A stretch of 64,000 nt of DNA, taken from contig NC_084844.1 in NCBI RefSeq assembly GCF_033115175.1, forward strand, positions 31,777,885 to 31,841,884. The letters are read 5' to 3'. Below the pieces are notes generated by a model, which did not search any database, was not told the DNA's origin, and worked only from the letters and a program-made list of their open reading frames with translations. The stretch is from Lepus europaeus. Its lineage: Eukaryota; Chordata; Mammalia; Lagomorpha; Leporidae. Below are positions 57,940 to 64,000 of the stretch, piece by piece. The position numbers were made by a program, and so were the translations under genes. Each line of letters begins with the position of its first letter. The stretch's first letter is position 1.

Positions 57940-59439
57940 GAAACAGAGCCTTCAAAGACAGAAATGCAGGGGACGTTCACAGCCTCACGGACAATGGTCA
58001 CAAAGGAAGCCAAGCAGACAGCGAAGCACTCAGACCCTTTTTCACTAGGCCTGGACTAAAGCTTAGGTTTAGGTATTCTGACTGCAAGCAAGACACTTCT
58101 CTTCAAACCTACACATGATGGCGTCCACAGAATGTATAAGCTTTTTTTCTGGCTTTTACACTTCATGACTTTAAAATATGCATGTTGAATGCCTATCAGG
58201 GATACATAGGGAATTCTCAAAACGCTTCTACTCAGTTGATACGTTTGGTGCTATGTGGTTCTTTGTGGGGCATATAGGTTGTAGAAGACAAGAAAGAGGT
58301 GATACTGAGTCTATTGTAGAGAAAAACAGGGAGAAATCTGTGATCAGCATCACTTCCCACTAGTCCCCTGCCCCTCCCAAAAGAATACTTCATGGTGGAA
58401 AGATTAAAATCTGTCTTTGGCCTCACCTGATCCCAGCCTCTCCCAGAAAACAATTTCACCTATTCAGTCCCCTGATCCTTGGCTGTTCGGGCCACTGTGG
58501 AATCAGAGTGGATGTGGTCCGGAATATCCCTTGGACCTTCCCCATCATCCAACTTGGCACCAGCACCACCCACCAGCTGTTCTCTTAGATCTTGCCTCTA
58601 AGATCGCTTCCCTGGAGTGTCCTGGAAAGGGTCAAGGCATTGCACAACTCCAGGGGGCACTATTATTAAGTGTGGAATGTGCTCCATTAGCCATTTCCCA
58701 GAACCCAGGCATGAAGCAGGCAGGCCTCTTGCCAGGCAGCAAGCTGCAATGGCATCTCCTTTGGGGTGGAAGGGAAGATGAGAGACTGGCATGGAATACG
58801 CAAGGAGGGCCCCTCTTTATGTGGATGTTTATCAGCCCACAGTGGAGCTTGCTTTGAGGCACAACATTTAGGCATACATCTGACTCTTCCAAGCTTGGGC
58901 CAACTTGAACTCCAGTGTGGACCTTGCTTGGGCCATTTGGCTTGACTGGAACCCAGTGCCAGGCATTGTTCTTCCTCAGCCCTCAGCAGCCTGTGAAGTC
59001 AGGACAGCATCATTCTCTCACAAGCATGCAGTACATTTCCTCGGGTCCCAGGAGGCCTGATACGCACAACTGTTTTCCTCCCCCATAGTTATATTTTCCT
59101 TGGTTGAAAAAGTTTTGTTTTGGAAGTTGCTACCCTGTCGAGGTAATGAGTCAGTTTGGGAGGTCGGTGCAAAAGGGAAAATGCACATCATTGGCAGAGG
59201 CCAGAGGATGGGGGTGAGAGGAGATGGGAGATTCCGGGTGGAAAAGAGAGGTCCACACCCTCTGCACCCTCTTGCCCTTTCAGGAAGTACACAGCCCCTC
59301 CTTACCCACTGAGGGCTTCTTCACTGGGGCCAGCAGCCAGGACCAACTGCTGTCTTCAGGCTTGTTCCGGGGAGTGGATAGGTAGGCAGGAGTGGAGCTA
59401 ACATTCACGGGTCACCCCTTGAGTGCCATTTGATCTTCT

Positions 59440-59585
59440 GTTTTCTATGCTTTCCGAAAGTCAGAAGCATTGTTAGCCACAGTTTACAGATTGGGAAACC
59501 GAGGCTTCAGGAAAAGGAATTTGCATGCCCAGTGCCACACAGCAGCAAGTGGCAGAGCTTAGACTGGAATTCAAGTCCAATGTCC
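59440..59585 (-). repeat. MIR SINE, minus strand
   Basis: AGCCACAGTTTACAGATTGG, GAAACCGAGGCTTCAGGAAA, AGTGCCACACAGCAGCAAGT, GGCAGAGCTTAGACTGGAAT. Shortly after, TCCAAGTCCAATGTCCAAGT contains a small direct duplication (CAAGTCCAATGTC twice). Confidence 0.82.
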
Positions 59586-59845
59586 AAGTCCAATGTCCAT
59601 TCTACCACGTGCTCTCTCTACAAGATTCATTCCTGCCCAGAGAAACTGAGCCAAAAGCCTTGGGGAGGACTGAGAAGGCTCAGCTGGAGGGACAATTGAA
59701 ATGGTCTGACTCTGGGCACAGGAAGTACTGCTTGTAGAGAGAGAAGAAGTCTAGGGATTCAGACCTCCCCTATCTTAACCTTCCCCCATCTGTTCCTCAA
59801 TTCTTCCACCCCATACATGTTTGTCACATGGAGAGAAAAGTCACA

Positions 59846-59936
59846 GCAATACAAAACACACACAAACACACACAGATCTCTCCCCCACACACACATACAA
59901 CACAAACACATACGTCCACACAAGCACAGAGGCATA
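59846..59936 (+). repeat. CA-rich repeat
   Basis: Imperfect (CA)n with ACACAAACACAC and CACACATACAAC units over about 90 bases. Confidence 0.85.
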
Positions 59937-60837
59937 CACATCTGGAGGTAAATCTCAGGATTCAAGGGTTGGCCTCAAGCCAGCTCTGAGCCCGGAGTGG
60001 CCCACTGAGGAGCCCTGGTCTGCCTCACTTTGGGAGGTCAAATCCATGAAAGAGCCCTGGTCGTTTAAAACAGAGAAAGGGAGAAAGAAAGAACACCAGC
60101 ACCTCTCATGATGGGAGGTCAGAGCGAATGAAACCAGGAGCAGGGGTGTGGGGGTAGGGTGAGAGCGTGGGGGTGGGGAGCCTGGTGCTGGCAGCTGAAT
60201 TCCTACCCTGGCCCGGCTCCAAAAGATTAAAATAGAGCTCTTAGAGTGTCCCCTCCACAGACCAGCCTGCCAGGGGCCAGACAATACGTGGGTTTGTGCT
60301 CCAGCACAGGCCTCCAGAGAGGTGATGTTTTTACCCGGACAGCTAAAGGCACAGAGGCAGGTCTAAGCAGTTCCAAGGCTCCTTTGGCCCACAGAACAGG
60401 CCACAGCACAGGGAGAGCTGCGGCTGCTTGGTCGCATACAGATCTGTTCTTTTCTCTCCTCACCCCAGGGCAGGCTGCTGGACTCAACTTCTTCATTTTG
60501 TCTACCCCAAAACATCCAACTCGCAGGACTGGGTGGGACGAAGTCTTAGCAGATTCATTATACTTTAATTGGGGAGGGGAAAAAAAGGCTCAACATGCTG
60601 TAAACAGGCAGCTCGCGAGGAGGGACAGACAGGGCGTCCCTCGGGATCATCTCAAATACTCCGACGAGTACAAACACCTCATTTTCTCAACCCAAAGAAC
60701 ACAGCTTCCCCAGAAGGAAGCTCCACTGTCCCCTTGAGGTTACATCTGCTTCCTTGGAATTCTTGAGGATTTTCAGCAGCGTCTCCAGTCTGACATCTCA
60801 GACCACTTGCTAATACAGAGGGATGAAGGCTAGGACA

Positions 60838-61015
60838 CATTGGCTCAGTACACAGGCTCTGGGGTTTGCCAGATGAGGGTTCTACTCTTGACTCTGCCAC
60901 TTCAGAGCCTTTTGGACATGGACAAGTTACTTAACCTTTCTAGGACTTGGTTTCTTTGTATGTAACAGCACCTACTTATGGTTTTAAGTATTAAATGAAA
61001 AAAATATATTGAAAG
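60838..61015 (+). repeat. MIR SINE, plus strand
   Basis: CACAGGCTCTGGGGTTTGCC, GACTCTGCCACTTCAGAGCC, GACAAGTTACTTAACCTTTC, GGTTTTAAGTATTAAATGAA. Confidence 0.82.
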
Positions 61016-61162
61016 TGAGCAAACCAGGTTGTTGTATCTCATCTACTGATGGGCTGGGAAGTAGCTAAAGGGTGATGGGAATTCTGGAAAACATTGTGCA
61101 GGGCAGATTGAGGCTATAGTTCCTCCTTGCAGTAGATTTAACCAGGGTGGCCGGCTCTGGGC

Positions 61163-61712
61163 CCTGAGGGGTCTAAGACATCCAGCAGCACCATGCAGGT
61201 GAGCTGTGTTTGCCAGCCCTGCAGCCAGTCTCTCAAACTGGACGGGAGCTCCAAGATCCTGGACCACGTCACCCTCCAGGAGCTTACCCAAGATGAAGAG
61301 GCTAACTTAGGAGAGGAACCACTTATTGAAACTCTCCAGGTTGGTGTCTCTTGGAGATTCATCCCACCATCCAGGACGATGGCTACAGAAAGTGCTAACA
61401 GCTTCACTCCGATTAGGGAAGCATCTGGTGGTGGTACCATAGAGAATCTCAGCCAAAGGCTGGAGGTCACTGGGGACCTTTCTGACATCAAGTCAGGCCA
61501 GACGTGTGTGTATCACCCCCTGTGTGAGGAATGCACAAATACTTTTTTAGACCAGCTGGACACTCAGCTCAATGTCACCAAACATGAATGTCAGAACCAC
61601 AAATGCTGTTTGGAGATCTTAGAGCAAATGAATGAACAGCTACAGAAGGAGCTAAGGGAGTGGGCGTTAGAGGAAAGGCTGATCCAGGAGCTGGAAAATG
61701 TGGAAAAGAGAG
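61163..61712 (+). pseudogene. BECN1P: BECN1 (beclin-1) retrocopy, 3'-truncated
   Basis: Intronless copy of the N-terminal third of beclin-1, the autophagy PI3K-complex scaffold. The initiator is lost (CCT at 61163-61165), followed by [10 protein letters not shown]; the next ATG is at 61193. Landmarks: the CxxC pair [25 protein letters not shown], the BH3 region [27 protein letters not shown] and [20 protein letters not shown], then the start of the coiled coil ([16 protein letters not shown]). Versus beclin-1 it lacks about 14 codons after Q-E-L-T, four after M-N-E and a few single ones, all multiples of three. The BH3 Phe is Ser here. Similarity stops near 61710, just inside the coiled coil; the evolutionarily conserved domain and any poly(A) tail are missing. 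Confidence 0.9.
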
Positions 61713-61797
61713 TGATCAAACTAAGGTCTGGCACACATCCAGCAAATGCTAGCCAAAACCAAAAATTAGTCTGCCCTATAAGGTCCCCCATAACTAG

Positions 61798-62236
61798 TGC
61801 TATGGTTTGGATACTGTTTGAGGCAGTCCCCAAGGGTTCCTGGACTGGAAGCTTGATCCCCAGTGTAGTCATGTTGAGAGGTAATGTGGAACCTTTGAGG
61901 AGGGGCCTCATGAGCGGTGTTTGGTTCATTGGGTGCTACCCTTGGAAGGAATTTATATAGTTGACATGGGATCCTGGTTAGTACTTGTAAGAGGGAGGTT
62001 ATTAAAAAAAATGGAATCCTGGCCCCTCCCAGATCCCTGGCTTCTTTCTCACATGCATTTCCACTGTGATGCCACCTGCCAGGATGTGATACGGCCAGGG
62101 TGAGCCCTTACCAGATTCAGCACCGTGCTTTCTGAACTTGGAGCCTCTAAAACTGAGTTCTTAATAGACCACTTTTTGTTATATATTACCCAGTCTTGAA
62201 TATTTTGGTATACAAACAGAGAATAGATCAATACAA
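61798..62236 (+). mobile_element. MaLR-type LTR (MST/MLT1-like), plus strand
   Basis: Starts TGCTATGGTTTGGATACTGT, contains GCTTGATCCCCAGTGTAGTC, GGAGGGGCCTCATGAGCGG-like sequence, ACTGAGTTCTTAATAGACC and TATATTACCCAGTCTTGAAT, and ends AATAGATCAATACA. Solo LTR of an old endogenous retrovirus-like element; no viral genes. It begins about 85 bp past the end of the BECN1 copy. Confidence 0.78.
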
Positions 62237-62423
62237 TTATAGCAGAAGAATAATTCATCATCCACAGGGAACACTTTTGATAGTGGACTAGTCAATAACT
62301 GGATAAGCCCCTGGAACATGAGCTTACCAGGGACTGCTTGGAAAAACCAGGACATATAAGCCTCCTTTCTTGTAACCTGTTGAAAGTTCTCTGTTTAACA
62401 TTATTTCAAGGTAATTCACCTTT

Positions 62424-62774
62424 TTTTTTTTTTTTTTTTTGACAGGCAGAGTGGACAGTGTGAGAGAGAGAGAGAGACAGAGAGAAAGGTCTTCCTTTGC
62501 CGTTGGTTCACCCTCCAATGGCCGCTGCAGCCAGCGTGCTGCGGCCGACGCATGCGCTGATCCAAAGCCAGGAGCCAAGTGCTTCTTCTGGTCTCCCATG
62601 TGGGTGCAGGGCCCAAGGACTTGGGCCATCCCCCACTGCACTCCCGGGTCACAGCAGAGAGCTGGCCTGGAAGAGGGGCAACCGAGACAGAATCCAGCAC
62701 CCCGACCAGGACTAAAACCTGGGATGCTGGCACCGCAGGCAGAGGATTAGCCTATTGAGTCATGGCACCGGCCA
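62424..62774 (-). repeat. CSINE, minus strand, with TSD
   Basis: T-run, GACAGGCAGAGTGGACAGTG, full body, ending GAGTCATGGCACCGGCC. TSD GTAATTCACCTT at 62412-62423 and 62775-62786, perfect. Frames of 72-105 codons here are SINE-derived. Confidence 0.93.
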
Positions 62775-62885
62775 GTAATTCACCTTTAAATGGCCCTAAA
62801 GTCTACTGCATAATATAAAGCCCATTGGAAGTTACAACCAACCCTCTATGGTATACCATGATATTCATATATGAAAATGTGGCTC

Positions 62886-63195
62886 TTTTTAGAAATTTTA
62901 TTTATTTACTTGAGAGAGGCAAAGACAGAGTGAGGGGAAGAGAGAGAGGGAACACAAACTTCCATCCACTGGTTCATTCCCTAAGTGCCTGTAACAGCTG
63001 GGGTAGGGCCAGGCCAGAGTCAGGAGTTGGGAATTCAATTCAGGTCTCCCACATGGGTGGCAGAGACCCACTCATTTGAGCCATCACCTGCTGCCTCCCA
63101 GGGACCACATTAGTCAGAAGCTGAAATTAGGAGCCAGAAGCAGGATCACACCAAGGCACTCCAACATGAAATACAGACATCCTTCCTGGCATTCT
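62886..63195 (-). repeat. Older CSINE-type SINE, minus strand
   Basis: AAATTTTATTTATTTACTTG, GAGAGGCAAAGACAGAGTGA, GGTCTCCCACATGGGTGGCA, TGAGCCATCACCTGCTGCCT and CACCAAGGCACTCCAACATG. Confidence 0.85.
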
Positions 63196-63632
63196 GACTC
63201 TGAATTTATAATTTAACATATAATTTTATCATGTATTTAAAAATCATAACGCTGTAGGAAAGTGGTAGGAGCTAAGCTGGAGGGCTGAAAATTGAAAAAA
63301 AAACTATCATCTTAAATTTATTCCTTTAATTGTGTAAAGCAGCTATTATCCAATTTTAACGGAAAAATACCTCCTTCCAGCTCTCAGAATATTAATATTC
63401 CACAAAAGCAAAGTAAAAGAATCAAGAATAGTCCCCAGAGAGGTGAGGTTTAGAGAGTAACTTTTATAGTCTTGACATTTTCTTAAAGTTTTACCCATTC
63501 AGGTATGAAACTCAAGACATAAGATGTCCGACTATCCAGTGCCTAGAATTGAGAATGCTGGGCCTTCAGCTTTCAATCCAGGACAACCCCATCAAATGAG
63601 TTGATTTTTTACTGACAGAACTCAGCTAAAAA
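63196..63632. other. Intergenic stretch, nothing recognised
   Basis: AT-rich, no coding frame of note and no repeat I can name. Confidence 0.5.
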
Positions 63633-63644
63633 GTAGCAAAGGGC

Positions 63645-63979
63645 AAGGGCCTGCGTTGTTGTATAGCAGGTAAGCCTGTGATGCCAGCATCGCATATGGA
63701 CGCTGGTTCAAGTCCCAGCTGCTCCTCTTCCAATCCAGCTCCCTGCTGATGTGCCTAAGAAAAGCAGCAGAAGATGATCCAAGTCCTTGGGCTCCTGCAC
63801 CCATATGGGAAACCAGAAAGAAGCTCCCAACTTCTGACTTCGGTGTGGCCCAGCCCTAGCCGTTGTGGCCATTTGGGGAGCGAACCAGCAGATAGAAGAT
63901 CTCCCTCTGTGTCTATCTCTCTCTCCCTCTCTCTCTGTAACTGTGCCTTTCAGATAAATAAAATTAACCTTTAAAAAAT
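63645..63979 (+). repeat. CSINE-type SINE, plus strand, with TSD
   Basis: Head TGCGTTGTTGTATAGCAGGT, body with CATATGGACGCTGGTTCAAG, end CAGATAAATAAAATTAACC. TSD TAGCAAAGGGC (63634-63644) and TATCAAAGGGC (63980-63990), one mismatch. Confidence 0.88.
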
Positions 63980-64000
63980 TATCAAAGGGCTCCATATCAC

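Larger units (their letters stand above)
56611..61160. other. Intergenic stretch downstream of ANKFN1
   Basis: No gene recognised. Contains two reverse MIRs, a (TC)n at 57921, a CA-rich run at 59846-59936 and a MIR at 60838. The 165-codon minus frame at 57233-57730 starts at TTG, not ATG; the 146- and 163-codon plus frames at 58417 and 60246 show no domain or family resemblance. Confidence 0.6.

Noticed and set aside
58417..58857. 146-codon plus-strand frame downstream of ANKFN1
   Set aside because: No recognised motif; begins at a non-ATG codon and has no neighbouring splice or promoter signal.
59846..59936. CA-rich array considered as a CRISPR-like or satellite array
   Set aside because: No constant-length spacers; it is an ordinary imperfect dinucleotide repeat.
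60246..60737. 163-codon plus-strand frame
   Set aside because: Low-complexity, no homology recognised, no start context; probably chance in a GC-richer patch.

Overview
This is nuclear DNA from a lagomorph, most likely the European rabbit (Oryctolagus cuniculus). At least a dozen copies of the tRNA-derived lagomorph C-repeat (CSINE) are scattered through it, several young with intact target-site duplications (TSDs). The remainder is typical mammalian DNA: spliced exons, old MIR/L2/L3/L1 relics, MaLR LTRs and DNA-transposon fossils. There is no operon structure, and most open frames over 60 codons are chance or lie inside SINEs. Species and gene names come from recognition by eye, not from a search.

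Positions 1-50593 (+ strand) hold the C-terminal half of ANKFN1 (ankyrin repeat and fibronectin type III domain protein 1; the Nmf9/mWAKE gene, orthologue of Drosophila wide awake). Seven coding exons are supported by splice signals, continuous reading phase and recognisable protein: 3619-3834, 15231-15397, 18190-18340, 19824-19992, 29695-29861, 35059-35272 and 49809-50593 (stop TAG at 50591). Joined, they encode 622 residues. The N-terminal exons (ankyrin repeats and probably FN3) lie upstream of the window. The last exon is GC- and CpG-rich, unlike its AT-rich surroundings, and ends in a possible PDZ-ligand tail (S-S-M-L).

Positions 50594 to about 56600 are probably, at least in part, the ANKFN1 3' UTR. 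Candidate poly(A) signals lie at 51528, 54679 (with a GU-rich element behind it), 55812 and 56587. Beyond that the DNA looks intergenic. It holds a 3'-truncated BECN1 (beclin-1) retrocopy at 61163-61712, a MaLR LTR directly after it, and a SINE cluster up to the end.

The introns are repeat graveyards. Notable items are a young CSINE inserted head-on into another CSINE (4141-4860), an L3/CR1 LINE relic with a readable reverse-transcriptase segment (10550-11150, minus), a palindromic MITE (30964-31092), a short rabbit-type L1 tail with a 14-bp TSD (38260-38583), L2 relics up to 1.2 kb, and an internally deleted CSINE whose right TSD lies inside the 3' splice site region of the last ANKFN1 exon.

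I found no new multi-gene system. The observations most worth checking are the tandem acceptors and SINE at the last exon, the (TG)n tract behind a weak donor at 18341, the long-3'UTR poly(A) candidates, and the BECN1 retrocopy whose visible indels are all in frame.
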